Positions 33,701 through 42,780 of a stretch of DNA of 46,043 bases are shown one piece after another. The stretch lies in the NCBI GenBank assembly GCA_947476145.1, contig CANJPH010000016.1:1-46043 (forward strand), given 5' to 3'. Positions within the stretch are counted from its first letter, which is position 1; each line of letters opens with the position of its first letter. Origin of the DNA: Bacteroidota bacterium. GTDB taxonomy: Bacteria; Bacteroidota; Bacteroidia; Chitinophagales; Chitinophagaceae. Both the position numbers and the translations under genes were made by a program. A model generated the notes under the pieces. That model was not told the DNA's origin and ran no database searches. It saw only the letters and a list, made by a program, of their open reading frames with translations.

Positions 33701-33729
33701 ATTATCAACGTATTATCATAATATTATCA
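33701..33729. repeat. Triple direct repeat ATTATCA, 11-bp period, upstream of rny
   Basis: Exact copies at 33701-33707, 33712-33718 and 33723-33729, each start 11 bp from the last, which places them on one face of the helix. They end about 48 bp before the rny ATG. The phasing suggests cooperative binding by a regulator. Confidence 0.55.
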
Positions 33730-33777
33730 AACAGAAAAGGGGAAGTATGATTTTTTTTAAACAACAAGATTTTAACA

Positions 33778-35343
33778 ATGGACCAATCAATATTATTGAT
33801 CATCATAGGGGCGTCTTCATTAGTGGGCGGACTCCTAGTAGGCAAATTAGTATTTGCCCGTAATACCAAAAAACAAGTAGAAGATGCAGAAGCGCAAGCA
33901 GCTAGCATTTTAAAAGAAGCGGAGTCAAGAGCGGAAACTGTAAAGAAAGAAAAGCAGTTAGAAGCCAAGGAGCGCTTTGTGCAATTAAAAGCCGAACACG
34001 ATCGTGAGATTCTAGAAAAGAATAAGAAAATTGGGGAAGCAGAAAATCGTACTAAGCAAAACGAATTGAATATCAATTCGAAAGTAGCGGCGCTGGATAA
34101 ACAAATCAAGGACAACGATGTAATTAAAGAAAAATTAAATCGTGAAATTGATTTGGTAAATGTGAAGCGTACCGAATTAGAAAAACATCAAGAGGAACAT
34201 ATACGTCGATTAGAAAAAATTGCTAATTTAAGTGCAGAAGATGCGAAGCAACAATTAATTGAAAGCCTTAAGAATGAAGCGCAGACGCAGGCTTTGGCTT
34301 TACAACAAGACATTATTGAGGACGCTAAGCAAAAAGCAAATAAGGAAGCACGTAAAATTATTATTCAATCTATCCAACGTACTGCTGCCGAAGTAGCAAT
34401 TGAAAATACAGTGACTGTATTTAACTTGGAATCAGATGAAATGAAAGGACAAATCATTGGACGTGAAGGGCGTAACATTCGTGCCATTGAAGCAGCTACT
34501 GGAGTAGATTTAATTGTAGATGATACACCAGAAGCCATCTTACTTTCTTCTTTCGATCCATTGCGTCGTGAAATTGCACGTTTGTCATTACAACGTTTAG
34601 TGGCGGATGGCCGTATTCACCCTGCGCGTATCGAGGAAGTGGTAGAAAAAACACGTCGTCAATTGGAAGAGCAAATTGCTGAAATAGGAGAGCGTACCGT
34701 AATTGAATTAGGTATTCATGGTTTACATAAAGAGTTAATTCGTATCGTAGGTAAAATGCGTTTCCGTAGTTCTTATGGCCAAAACTTATTAATGCACTCT
34801 CGTGAAACCGCAAATTTATGTGGCATCATGGCAGCTGAATTAGGAATGAATCCTAAGTTAGCAAAGAGAGCAGGTTTGCTGCACGATATTGGTAAGGTAC
34901 CAGATGAGGAAACAGAATTGAGCCACGCATTATTAGGGGCTAAATTGGCCGAGAAATACGGTGAAAACCCAGCGGTGGTAAACGCCATTGGTGCGCACCA
35001 TGATGAAATGGAAATGGAATATGTAATTTCTCCAATTATCCAAGCTTGTGACGCCATTAGCGGAGCGAGACCAGGGGCGAGAAGAGAGATTATGCAACAA
35101 TACATTCAGAGAATCAAGGACTTAGAGAACTTGGCCATGAACTACCAAGGGGTAGAGAAAGCCTATGCCATACAAGCCGGTCGTGAATTAAGAGTGATTG
35201 TGGAAGCTGAAAAAGTAACCGATCAGTCCTCAGACCAATTGAGCTTTGAAATCGCCCAAAAAATACAAACTGAAATGACCTATCCTGGTCAAATCAAGGT
35301 GACGGTGATTCGTGAAAAGAGGGCGGTGAACATTGCTAGATAG
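33778..35343 (+). CDS. rny: Ribonuclease Y
   Basis: Membrane-bound endoribonuclease that starts mRNA decay (521 aa). An N-terminal membrane helix lies at residues 4-24 ([20 protein letters not shown]). A long charged coiled coil runs to about residue 190. The KH domain has [20 protein letters not shown]. The HD domain carries the metal residues in [18 protein letters not shown] and [11 protein letters not shown]. The usual RNase Y C-terminus ([20 protein letters not shown]) is complete. It follows zapA after a gap that holds a phased triple repeat. Confidence 0.96.
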   Translation: MDQSILLIIIGASSLVGGLLVGKLVFARNTKKQVEDAEAQAASILKEAESRAETVKKEKQLEAKERFVQLKAEHDREILEKNKKIGEAENRTKQNELNINSKVAALDKQIKDNDVIKEKLNREIDLVNVKRTELEKHQEEHIRRLEKIANLSAEDAKQQLIESLKNEAQTQALALQQDIIEDAKQKANKEARKIIIQSIQRTAAEVAIENTVTVFNLESDEMKGQIIGREGRNIRAIEAATGVDLIVDDTPEAILLSSFDPLRREIARLSLQRLVADGRIHPARIEEVVEKTRRQLEEQIAEIGERTVIELGIHGLHKELIRIVGKMRFRSSYGQNLLMHSRETANLCGIMAAELGMNPKLAKRAGLLHDIGKVPDEETELSHALLGAKLAEKYGENPAVVNAIGAHHDEMEMEYVISPIIQACDAISGARPGARREIMQQYIQRIKDLENLAMNYQGVEKAYAIQAGRELRVIVEAEKVTDQSSDQLSFEIAQKIQTEMTYPGQIKVTVIREKRAVNIAR

Positions 35344-35391
35344 GCGAAAATGGCCTAAATAGGCAGGAATTTAATATTTGGTTGAAATAAT

Positions 35392-35422
35392 TTGGATAAT
35401 CGCATGGGTACCCCTACCTTTG
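35392..35422 (+). promoter_or_regulatory. Consensus promoter of rplS
   Basis: TTG (35392-35394), 20-bp spacer, TACCTTTG (35415-35422): a full match to the Bacteroidota consensus. It gives a leader of about 16 bases before the ATG at 35445. Confidence 0.75.
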
Positions 35423-35444
35423 CCGTCCGCAAAAAACAAGAATT

Positions 35445-35795
35445 ATGAGCGAAGCAGTAAAGTTCGTACACGAGCAATTGACAGCAAAAAAAGACTACCC
35501 AGCATTCAAAGCTGGTGATAATATTACCGTAAACTACAAGATTGTAGAGGGTGGTAAAGAGCGTATCCAAAGTTTCCGTGGTGATGTCATCAAAACACAA
35601 GGAACCGGTGCTACCGCCTCTTTCACTGTTCGTAAAATCTCTGATGGTGTAGGTGTAGAGCGTTTATTCCCTATCTTATCACCAAACATCGATGGTATCG
35701 TGTTAAATAAGTCTGGTAAAGTACGTCGTGCTAAATTGTACTACTTACGTGATCGTAGTGGTAAGAGCGCTCGTATCAAAGAAAAGAGATTCTAG
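35445..35795 (+). CDS. rplS: Large ribosomal subunit protein bL19
   Basis: Protein at the interface of the ribosomal subunits (116 aa, normal). Family text is clear: [57 protein letters not shown] and the basic end [20 protein letters not shown]. It stands alone between its own promoter and a strong terminator. The trmD-rpsP neighbours common elsewhere are absent, and no autoregulatory leader was seen. Confidence 0.97.
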   Translation: MSEAVKFVHEQLTAKKDYPAFKAGDNITVNYKIVEGGKERIQSFRGDVIKTQGTGATASFTVRKISDGVGVERLFPILSPNIDGIVLNKSGKVRRAKLYYLRDRSGKSARIKEKRF

Positions 35796-35832
35796 TATTA
35801 GAAGGGTAACCCTTTCTTACTCAATATATAAC

Positions 35833-35867
35833 AGCGGATTCCGATATATCGGGATCCGCTTTTTTTT
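35833..35867 (+). terminator. Rho-independent terminator of rplS
   Basis: Stem of 13-14 bp formed by 35833-35846 and 35847-35860 (left arm begins agcggattcc, right arm ends gggatccgct, one G-U pair, tiny loop), followed by a run of T to 35867. Confidence 0.9.
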
Positions 35868-35949
35868 AACCTATAATTTTCTTAATTCAATAAAAAAAGG
35901 AGTTTCCTTTTTAGATTTACCTTACCTTTAATATTCTAAATTTAACATT

Positions 35950-36132
35950 ATGGGCAACTTAGGATTTCAAGAATTATTAATTATTGGTGTAGTCGTTTTA
36001 GTAATGTTTGGCGGAAGAAAAATCCCTGAATTCATGAAAGGGTTAGGTAAGGGTATCCGTGAGTTTAACGATGCTAAAAATAATGTGAAGAAAGAATTAG
36101 AAGATGGTATCGCAGAAAAAGACGCTAAATAA
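35950..36132 (+). CDS. tatA: Twin-arginine translocase subunit TatA
   Basis: Pore-forming subunit of the Tat export pathway (60 aa). It shows the N-terminal membrane helix [19 protein letters not shown]. The hinge [20 protein letters not shown] and amphipathic helix follow, with a short charged tail. tatC and tatB are not nearby, as often in this phylum. A near-consensus TACCTTTA lies at 35923-35930. The stop codon falls in the loop of a hairpin followed by seven T, a probable terminator. Confidence 0.94.
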   Translation: MGNLGFQELLIIGVVVLVMFGGRKIPEFMKGLGKGIREFNDAKNNVKKELEDGIAEKDAK

Positions 36133-36148
36133 TTAGCGAACTTTTTTT
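36123..36148 (+). terminator. Probable terminator overlapping the tatA stop codon
   Basis: Hairpin CGCTAA-ATAA-TTAGCG (36123-36138), three bases, then seven T (36142-36148). The TAA stop (36130-36132) is in the loop. The stem is only 6 bp, so some read-through to gatA is likely. Confidence 0.55.
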
Positions 36149-36186
36149 ATTCTTTTCTATTATTTATCATTTAACACCTCAAGCCT

Positions 36187-37635
36187 TTGTTTCGTTTCAA
36201 TACAATCAAAGACTACCATGCTGCATTATTAGCTGGTCAGACTTCTTGTATACAAGCGGTTGATTTTTATTTAAATCAAATCAATCAGTATCAACACTTA
36301 AATTCTTTTTTAGAAGTTTTTTCGGAGGAGGCAAAATTACGCGCCAATCAATTGGATGCAATGCGCGCTAATGAAAAACCATTGGGTAAACTTCATGGTG
36401 TAGTAGTGGGTATCAAAGACGTGCTTTGCTACGATAGTCATCAAGTAAGTGCTGCTTCAAAAATTTTAGAAAATTACACTGCCGTTTATTCTGCTACAGC
36501 AATTCAACATTTAATAGACGAAGGGGCCATTATCATAGGAAGACAAAACTGTGATGAATTTGCGATGGGAAGTAGTAATGAAAATTCAGCTTACGGTCCC
36601 GTTAAGAATGCATTGGATCCTACGCGTGTTCCAGGCGGTTCTTCGGGGGGCTCGGCAGTGTCCATTCAAGCCAACCTATGTATGGTAAGTTTGGGTTCTG
36701 ATACAGGCGGTTCGGTTCGTCAGCCTGCAGATTTTTGTGGTGTATTAGGATTCAAACCAAGTTATGGTCGCATTTCAAGATATGGACTTATTGCTTACGC
36801 TTCCTCTTTTGATCAAATAGGTATCTTCTCACATAACGTACAAGACGCTGCTTTGGTTTTAGAAGTGATTGCAGGTGCTGATCATTTTGATAGTACCGTT
36901 TCTTCTAAAGAAGTGCCCGCGTATGCTAATTTACTTGACGCGAATACGGGGGAGCTTCAAGCGCCTAAAAAAGTCGCGTATTTTAAAGAGACTTTATCTC
37001 ATCCGGGATTGGATCCAGAAATTAAAAAGCAAACCGAGGATTATTTGGAGGCCTTGGATGCAAAAGGGTATACTGTGGATGCGATTGATTTTAATTTACT
37101 TTCTTATTTGGTGCCCACTTATTATGTTTTAACCACTGCAGAGGCTTCCAGTAATTTATCCCGCTTTGATGGTATTAAGTACGGTCATAGAACAGCGGAA
37201 GCTGTGGAGGATTTAAATGACTTGTATAAAAAGTCACGTTCAGAAGGTTTTGGTACGGAAGTACAGAGAAGAATTTTATTGGGCACTTTTGTTTTAAGTG
37301 CAGGATATTTTGACGCCTATTTTACCAAGGCGCAACAGGTTCGACAAAAATTAGTGGACTTAACCAATGACTTATTTTCAAAATATGATATACTCGTTTC
37401 CCCAACGGTGCCCAGTACTGCATTTAAATTAGGAGCAAACAATCACTCTGCCACTGAAATGTTTTTGGCAGATATTTATACTGTGTATGCGAATTTGGTG
37501 GGGATACCTGCTATCTCTATTCCGCTTTTTAAACATAGCAATGGGATGCCTTTTGGATTACAGGTAATGAGCGCGGCATTTAATGAAGTGCAATTGCTTC
37601 AGTTTTCTCAGGAAATGATGAAATCAAAATCATAA
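36187..37635 (+). CDS. gatA: Asp-tRNA(Asn)/Glu-tRNA(Gln) amidotransferase subunit A
   Basis: Amidase subunit that frees ammonia from glutamine for GatB to amidate mischarged Glu-tRNA or Asp-tRNA (482 aa). The catalytic Lys-Ser-Ser set is present: Lys77 in GVVVGIKDVLCY, then GGSSGGSAVS and GSDTGGSVRQPADFCGVLGF. The start is a TTG at 36187: an in-frame stop lies 13 bases upstream and the first ATG codes for residue 59, inside the enzyme core. gatB and gatC are not in the window. The lytic transglycosylase gene follows after 6 bp. Confidence 0.93.
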   Translation: MFRFNTIKDYHAALLAGQTSCIQAVDFYLNQINQYQHLNSFLEVFSEEAKLRANQLDAMRANEKPLGKLHGVVVGIKDVLCYDSHQVSAASKILENYTAVYSATAIQHLIDEGAIIIGRQNCDEFAMGSSNENSAYGPVKNALDPTRVPGGSSGGSAVSIQANLCMVSLGSDTGGSVRQPADFCGVLGFKPSYGRISRYGLIAYASSFDQIGIFSHNVQDAALVLEVIAGADHFDSTVSSKEVPAYANLLDANTGELQAPKKVAYFKETLSHPGLDPEIKKQTEDYLEALDAKGYTVDAIDFNLLSYLVPTYYVLTTAEASSNLSRFDGIKYGHRTAEAVEDLNDLYKKSRSEGFGTEVQRRILLGTFVLSAGYFDAYFTKAQQVRQKLVDLTNDLFSKYDILVSPTVPSTAFKLGANNHSATEMFLADIYTVYANLVGIPAISIPLFKHSNGMPFGLQVMSAAFNEVQLLQFSQEMMKSKS

Positions 37636-37641
37636 TATTTT

Positions 37642-38646
37642 ATGAAAGCTTTATTTCATAGGATCCCACAAGCGCTTGTTAAGCATACTTTTATTTTATG
37701 TTGTTTATTTGCATGTACGCATTTGTCCGCGCAGTCCAATAATAGCAAGCAGGATTCCTTAGTTGATGTTAGAGCAGGTTTCTCTAGCTTATTTAATATT
37801 ACGGCTACCGGTATAAAAGATAAATCATTTCAATTTGAATTAAATAAAAGTGCAATTGGGTTTATTCAGAGCTATATGGAAAAGCAAGGCCCTGAATTAA
37901 TTAAAATGAAAACCTGGGCCAAACCCTATTTTAGTTTATATGACGAAATTTTAACAGCCAATGGGATTCCTATAGCGTTAAAATATTTAAGTGTCATTGA
38001 GAGTCATTTGACACCGAATTTAACTTCTTCTGCAGGCGCAGTAGGACCTTGGCAATTAATGCCGGACGAAGCTGAAAGATTGGGTTTAAAAATGACACCG
38101 GTGGATGAAAGAACTGATTTTAAAAAAAGTACGCTAGCAGCAGCTACCATCCTTAAAGAATTATATGCTCAATTTGGAGATTGGTTGTTGGTGGTGGCTG
38201 CCTATAATGGCGGAGCAGGCAGGGTAAGTAGGGCGCTTAAGAAAAAAGGGACTAATGATTTCTGGCAAATTGAATATGACCTCCCTTTAGAGACGAGGAA
38301 TCATGTTAAAAAGTTTATAGCCACTCATTATGTAATGGAAGGAGATGGCGGATGGACTACCCTAACAGCGAATGAAACCAAAGACAAAAAAGGGAGTACC
38401 CAAATAGGTAATCAAGAAGTGGGCACTACCGAGGTAAGTGGTCGCTTTCAAATTTCAATAATTGCTAAATATTTATCCATTGCTATGAAAGAGTTGGAGC
38501 AATTAAATCCAAAGTTTGATCAAACCGTTGCAGCTGGTAAAGTATATTCTCTGAAGCTACCTAAGGATCGGCTAGAAATATTTGAGGCCCGCAAAAATGA
38601 AATTTTACAGGCCTCTTTACAAGCTTTATATTTTATTAAAGAATAA
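37642..38646 (+). CDS. Membrane-exported lytic transglycosylase (MltD-like, SLT domain)
   Basis: Peptidoglycan-cleaving enzyme, periplasmic (334 aa). The signal peptide ends near residue 31 (FACTHLSAQ); no lipobox is evident. The transglycosylase domain covers about residues 105-235. It has IALKYLSVIESHLTPNLTSS with catalytic Glu120, AVGPWQLMPDEAERLGL and VVAAYNGGAGRVSRALKKKG. LETRNHVKKFIATHYVM follows. MltD proteins usually end in LysM repeats; none is obvious here, only a short polar C-terminal region with PKDRLEIFEARKNEI. It is closely coupled to gatA and ends 7 bp from a convergent gene. Confidence 0.9.
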   Translation: MKALFHRIPQALVKHTFILCCLFACTHLSAQSNNSKQDSLVDVRAGFSSLFNITATGIKDKSFQFELNKSAIGFIQSYMEKQGPELIKMKTWAKPYFSLYDEILTANGIPIALKYLSVIESHLTPNLTSSAGAVGPWQLMPDEAERLGLKMTPVDERTDFKKSTLAAATILKELYAQFGDWLLVVAAYNGGAGRVSRALKKKGTNDFWQIEYDLPLETRNHVKKFIATHYVMEGDGGWTTLTANETKDKKGSTQIGNQEVGTTEVSGRFQISIIAKYLSIAMKELEQLNPKFDQTVAAGKVYSLKLPKDRLEIFEARKNEILQASLQALYFIKE

Positions 38647-38653
38647 GTAGCTA

Positions 38654-38986
38654 TTAATAATCTTCGTCAAACTCGTCTTTCTCCTCAAACAAGTCGTCGT
38701 CATCTAGATTTAAATCTTCTTCCAATCCTAGGTCGTCATCATCATCTCCTTTCTTTCCCTTACCTGCTTTCTTTGCGGACTTTTTAGGCATATCAAATTC
38801 TTCAAAGTCGGGATCCCAACTATCATCCTCTTCGGTCTTAGCCCAATCATCCTCTACTTCATCTTCGATCTCGTCCTCCTCGTCCACCACTTTTTTCTTA
38901 GTAGTTGGTTTACTCACTTTTTCCGCAGCCATTGCATTTGATTTTGCTGATACGGACTTTTTTGCGATCACTGATTTAACTGCCAT
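38654..38986 (-). CDS. Small acidic low-complexity protein, unknown function
   Basis: A 110-residue protein with no recognised domain. Residues 1-35 are basic, Lys/Ser/Ala-rich. The rest is dominated by Asp and Glu (EEDEIEDEVEDDWAKTEEDD, then DPDFEEFDMP). A Lys-rich patch (KKSAKKAGKGKKG) interrupts before a strongly acidic end closing EKDEFDEDY. Its form, an acidic tail with basic segments, recalls RNA polymerase delta or histone-chaperone-like tails, but no homology is claimed. The open frame, ATG, and placement 111 bp after purA support a real gene. The gap before it holds A/T runs only. Confidence 0.7.
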   Translation of the reverse strand: MAVKSVIAKKSVSAKSNAMAAEKVSKPTTKKKVVDEEDEIEDEVEDDWAKTEEDDSWDPDFEEFDMPKKSAKKAGKGKKGDDDDDLGLEEDLNLDDDDLFEEKDEFDEDY

Positions 38987-39097
38987 AGTAGATTTGAAAT
39001 TACACTGTAAAATTTCACCCGTTTTTTTTAATTACCAAAAAAATAACAAGTTTTTTTTGACTTTTATGATGCGTAAAAATACCGTTGTTTTTATAAA

Positions 39098-40360
39098 TTA
39101 TAAGTGAACAATCTGATCTCTGCCCGGGCCGTTAGAAACAAATTTGACAGGAACGCCCAAGTAAGTATTTATAAATTCGATATATGAGTGCATGGTAGCA
39201 GGTAGTTCGGATGCGGACTTCATTTTAGTTGAGTCTGTATTCCAACCTTGCATGGTTTTCCATACAGGGGTGACAGGCGTGCCCACTAATTGGAATGGCA
39301 CATAGTCTATTTGTTTTCCTTCCATTTCATAGGCTATTCCTAAGTCCAAGGTTTCAAAACTATCCAAAATATCCGCCTTGGTCATAATAATTTGTGTTAC
39401 ACCATTAATCATGCAAGCGTATTTTAAAGCTACTAAGTCTATCCAACCGCAACGACGAGGTCGTCCCGTGGTGGCGCCAAATTCACTACCTATTTTTCTT
39501 AGGTCTTCGCCTTTTGCATCATGCAATTCGGTTGGGAAAGGGCCGCTTCCTACTCTGGTACAATAGGCTTTTGAAATACCAAATACCTCGCCAATTTGTT
39601 TAGGAGAAATACCTAAGCCGGTACATACCCCCGCTGAAATCGTATTACTTGAAGTTACAAACGGAAAAGTTCCAAAGTCAATGTCTAACATAGAACCCTG
39701 TGCGCCTTCTGCCAATACCTTTTTGCCTTTTGCAATTTGATCGTTAAGAAAGTATTCGCAGTTGATAATGTTTAAAGTCTTTAAGAATTCAATGCACTCA
39801 AAGAATTCAGATTCCATTTCGCTAATATCTTCATTGAAATTATAGCTATCTAAAATTTTCTGGTGTTTCATTCTTAAAGCAATGTATTTGCTAATGAACT
39901 TCTTATCCAGTAAGTCGCCCACTCTTAAAGCATTGCGCCCGGTCTTATCCATGTAAGCGGGTCCAATCCCTTTAAGGGTAGAACCAATCTTTCCTTCCCC
40001 TTTAGAAAGCTCGGAAGCCTTGTCTAATGCACGGTGACTTGGTATGATAATATTAGTACGCTCCGAAATAAATAAATTCTTTTTTACATCTACTCCCATG
40101 CTCGCCACTGCATCACATTCTTTTTTCAACGTGACAGGATCCAACACCACACCATTTCCAATAATATTAATTTTGTCCTGATGAAAAATACCAGAAGGTA
40201 TTTGATGCAATACCATTTTAGTACCATTTACATACAAAGTGTGTCCTGCGTTAGGGCCTCCCTGAAACCTTGCGATGATGTCATACTTTGGAGCAAAATA
40301 ATCTACAATTTTACCCTTTCCTTCATCACCCCATTGAAGTCCTAAAATTACGTCTACCAT
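39098..40360 (-). CDS. purA: Adenylosuccinate synthetase
   Basis: Joins IMP and aspartate, using GTP, in the first step from IMP to AMP (420 aa). The N-terminal GTP loop is visible as LGLQWGDEGKGKIVDYFAPK (residues 6-25), followed by FQGGPNAGHTLYVNG. Further family blocks are GSTLKGIGPAYMDKTGRNALRVGDLL, shown in part, EGAQGSMLDIDFGTFPFVTSS and GATTGRPRRCGWIDLVALKY. All catalytic landmarks (Asp14, His42 region) are intact. It lies between rel and the acidic protein on the same strand, and has its own promoter element. Confidence 0.96.
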   Translation of the reverse strand: MVDVILGLQWGDEGKGKIVDYFAPKYDIIARFQGGPNAGHTLYVNGTKMVLHQIPSGIFHQDKINIIGNGVVLDPVTLKKECDAVASMGVDVKKNLFISERTNIIIPSHRALDKASELSKGEGKIGSTLKGIGPAYMDKTGRNALRVGDLLDKKFISKYIALRMKHQKILDSYNFNEDISEMESEFFECIEFLKTLNIINCEYFLNDQIAKGKKVLAEGAQGSMLDIDFGTFPFVTSSNTISAGVCTGLGISPKQIGEVFGISKAYCTRVGSGPFPTELHDAKGEDLRKIGSEFGATTGRPRRCGWIDLVALKYACMINGVTQIIMTKADILDSFETLDLGIAYEMEGKQIDYVPFQLVGTPVTPVWKTMQGWNTDSTKMKSASELPATMHSYIEFINTYLGVPVKFVSNGPGRDQIVHL

Positions 40361-40379
40361 GATTAGTTGTTTGAGGACA

Positions 40380-40387
40380 CAAAAATA
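40380..40387 (-). promoter_or_regulatory. Promoter -7 element (TATTTTTG) of purA
   Basis: Exact TAnnTTTG on the reverse strand, 19 bp before the ATG. It is framed by small inverted arms aggac (40374-40378) and gtcct (40389-40393), which could be a regulator site. Confidence 0.5.
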
Positions 40388-40451
40388 AGTCCTGTAAATT
40401 GTATTACCTATTTATCCTAATATAAATTACCCCTATACCTGTGGGGAACTT

Positions 40452-42707
40452 TTACACAGTTGCTGTATCAAACCTGTTAACTTGTTGAATTCCGTTTAAT
40501 GATTTAATTCTATCCACCAATTCCTCCAATTCGTCCTTGTCGTGAACAAATACTTTAATCGTGCCTTTAAATAGGCCTTCCTGAGATTCAATGGTTAAGG
40601 CGGCAATATTAATTTTCAACTCACCGCTAATGATATTGGTAATTTTATTCACCACACCAACATCATCCATCCCAATAATACTAAGACCTGTTAGGAATGA
40701 AATTTCCTTATTCTTTGCCCATTTGGTTTTGACAACTCTATGGCCATAGTTGGCTAATAGTTGAGTGGCATTAGGGCAGGTGGTTCTATGAATGATTAAA
40801 CCCTTACCCGTACTCACAAATCCAAATACGTCATCGCCCGGAATGGGGTTGCAGCATTTTGCCAATGTATATTTTATCTGATCACTGGATTCGCCAAAAA
40901 TAATGAGTTCGGAATCCTTTTTTGGAATTTGTTTTAGAGTTTGGGTATCCGGATGCTCAATTTGAACCAATTCGGGTTTAGGGGCTTCTATTTTATCCCC
41001 TAATACTTGAAATAGTTTTAATTCTTTTAAATCAATATTCTTGGTGGCGATACGATATAATAAATCTAGGTGACTATGTAACTTGTAATAGTTCATCACC
41101 TGGTCAATATTATAGGAATTATATACGGCTCCGATGCCTTCTAATTTTCTTTGTAAAGTGTACTTTCCTTCTTCTGCAATGGTTTTCTTTTCTTCTCTTA
41201 AGGAGTCTTTAATGCTATTCTTTGCCTTGGCGGTAACCACACTATTTAACCAATCCTCAGAAGGTTTTTGTTTGTTACTTGTAATAATTTCAATTTGGTC
41301 CCCACTTCTTAATTTGTGGCTAATGGGCACCAATTTGTGATTTACTTTGGCACCAATACATTTGGATCCTATGGCAGTATGTATATAAAAAGCAAAGTCT
41401 AATGCCGAGCTATTAGTGGGCAACATTTTTACTTCACCCTTTGGCGTGTACACATAAATTTCTTCCGCTAAGAACGAGGTTTTAAAATCTTGTAAAAAAT
41501 CAATACCTGCTTCGTCCTGACTCCCTAAGGCTTCTCTAATTTGCATAAACCATTTATCAAAACGATCTTCATTTTGGGAACCTTCCTTGTATTTAAAATG
41601 TGCGGCCAATCCCTTTTCCGCAATCTCATTCATCCGCTTGGTACGAATTTGTACTTCTACCCATTTTCCCTGTGGCCCCATTACCGTGGTGTGTAATGCT
41701 TCATATCCATTACTCTTGGGATTACTCAACCAATCCCTTAATCTTTCGGGAGAGGGGAGGTATTCATCCGTGATTAATGAATATACTTTCCAGCACTCTT
41801 CTTTTTCTTTTTCCACCGGTGAGTCTAGTAATATTCTTATAGCAAATAAGTCATACACCTCTTCAAAACTTACGCCCTTCTTTTTTATTTTATTCCAAAT
41901 GGAGTGAATACTTTTTGGTCGGCCATAAATTTCAAATTGAAAACCCTCGCTGGTTAATTTATCTTTTAATGGACGAACAAACTCATTAATATATTTAGTT
42001 CTTTCTCTTTTGGTCTCCGCTAATTTTTTGGCGATCTCTTTGTATGTGTCCGCTTCTAAATATTTCATAGACAAATCCTCTAGCTCTGTCTTCATATTGT
42101 ACAATCCCATACGATGAGCCAGCGGCGCATATACCCAAATGGTTTCAGAGGAAATTTTAAGTTGCTTCTCCTGTTTCATAGCATCCAATGTGCGCATATT
42201 GTGCAATCGGTCTGCTAACTTTATTAAAATGACTCTAGGGTCGTCTGTGAGTGTTAGTAAAATCTTTTTAAAATTTTCGGCTTGTTGGCTACTATTGGTG
42301 TCCATCACAGTAGATATCTTCGTAAGGCCATCTACAATTTTTGCAATCTCATTTCCAAACTCATCCTTTACATCCTCTAATGTGATATCGGTATCCTCCA
42401 CGGTATCGTGTAATAATGCACAAATGGTACTTCGTACTCCCAATCCAATTTCATCCACACAAATCATGGCTACCGAAATGGGGTGAAAAATATAAGGCTC
42501 TCCCGTTTTTCGACGCATGGTTTTATGCGCGTTGGTTGCCATTTCAAAAGCAGTTCTTAATAATTCCTTATCCCCTTTTTTAATTTTAGGTCTTAATGCC
42601 CTTAAGAGCGCACGATATTTCCGAACAATTTCTTTTTTTTCTTGTTCTTCGTCTAGATTATATTGACTAACGACGTTTGGTATAATATGTTCTTCTTGTA
42701 TATCCAT
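40452..42707 (-). CDS. rel: Bifunctional (p)ppGpp synthetase/hydrolase
   Basis: Makes and breaks the stringent-response alarmone (751 aa). The start at 42707 (MDIQEEHIIPN) is preferred; an in-frame ATG 48 bp upstream adds a hydrophobic stretch not usual for the family. The hydrolase HD domain is intact, with YIFHPISVAMICVDEIGLG and LHDTVEDTD (about residue 98). The synthetase has GRPKSIHSIWNKIKKKG and YDLFAIRILLD, and NGYEALHTTVMGPQGKWVEVQIRT. TGS (from about 418) and a C-terminal ACT domain (last 80 residues) follow. Active sites for both reactions are present, so it is Rel-type. Confidence 0.95.
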   Translation of the reverse strand: MDIQEEHIIPNVVSQYNLDEEQEKKEIVRKYRALLRALRPKIKKGDKELLRTAFEMATNAHKTMRRKTGEPYIFHPISVAMICVDEIGLGVRSTICALLHDTVEDTDITLEDVKDEFGNEIAKIVDGLTKISTVMDTNSSQQAENFKKILLTLTDDPRVILIKLADRLHNMRTLDAMKQEKQLKISSETIWVYAPLAHRMGLYNMKTELEDLSMKYLEADTYKEIAKKLAETKRERTKYINEFVRPLKDKLTSEGFQFEIYGRPKSIHSIWNKIKKKGVSFEEVYDLFAIRILLDSPVEKEKEECWKVYSLITDEYLPSPERLRDWLSNPKSNGYEALHTTVMGPQGKWVEVQIRTKRMNEIAEKGLAAHFKYKEGSQNEDRFDKWFMQIREALGSQDEAGIDFLQDFKTSFLAEEIYVYTPKGEVKMLPTNSSALDFAFYIHTAIGSKCIGAKVNHKLVPISHKLRSGDQIEIITSNKQKPSEDWLNSVVTAKAKNSIKDSLREEKKTIAEEGKYTLQRKLEGIGAVYNSYNIDQVMNYYKLHSHLDLLYRIATKNIDLKELKLFQVLGDKIEAPKPELVQIEHPDTQTLKQIPKKDSELIIFGESSDQIKYTLAKCCNPIPGDDVFGFVSTGKGLIIHRTTCPNATQLLANYGHRVVKTKWAKNKEISFLTGLSIIGMDDVGVVNKITNIISGELKINIAALTIESQEGLFKGTIKVFVHDKDELEELVDRIKSLNGIQQVNRFDTATV

Positions 42708-42780
42708 CTGCCTTACGAAATTACGTAAAAGCGGTAGGATTATTACAAAGAACAAACAGATAATGTAACTTTACCCAACT

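Noticed and set aside
34496..35105. Reverse-strand ORFs of 105 and 110 codons inside rny
   Set aside because: Shadows of a strongly conserved coding region; the text has no domain pattern.
40442..40458. DnaA-box match TTTTACACA near the rel stop codon
   Set aside because: A single loose match overlapping coding sequence; about three such matches are expected by chance in a window of this size.
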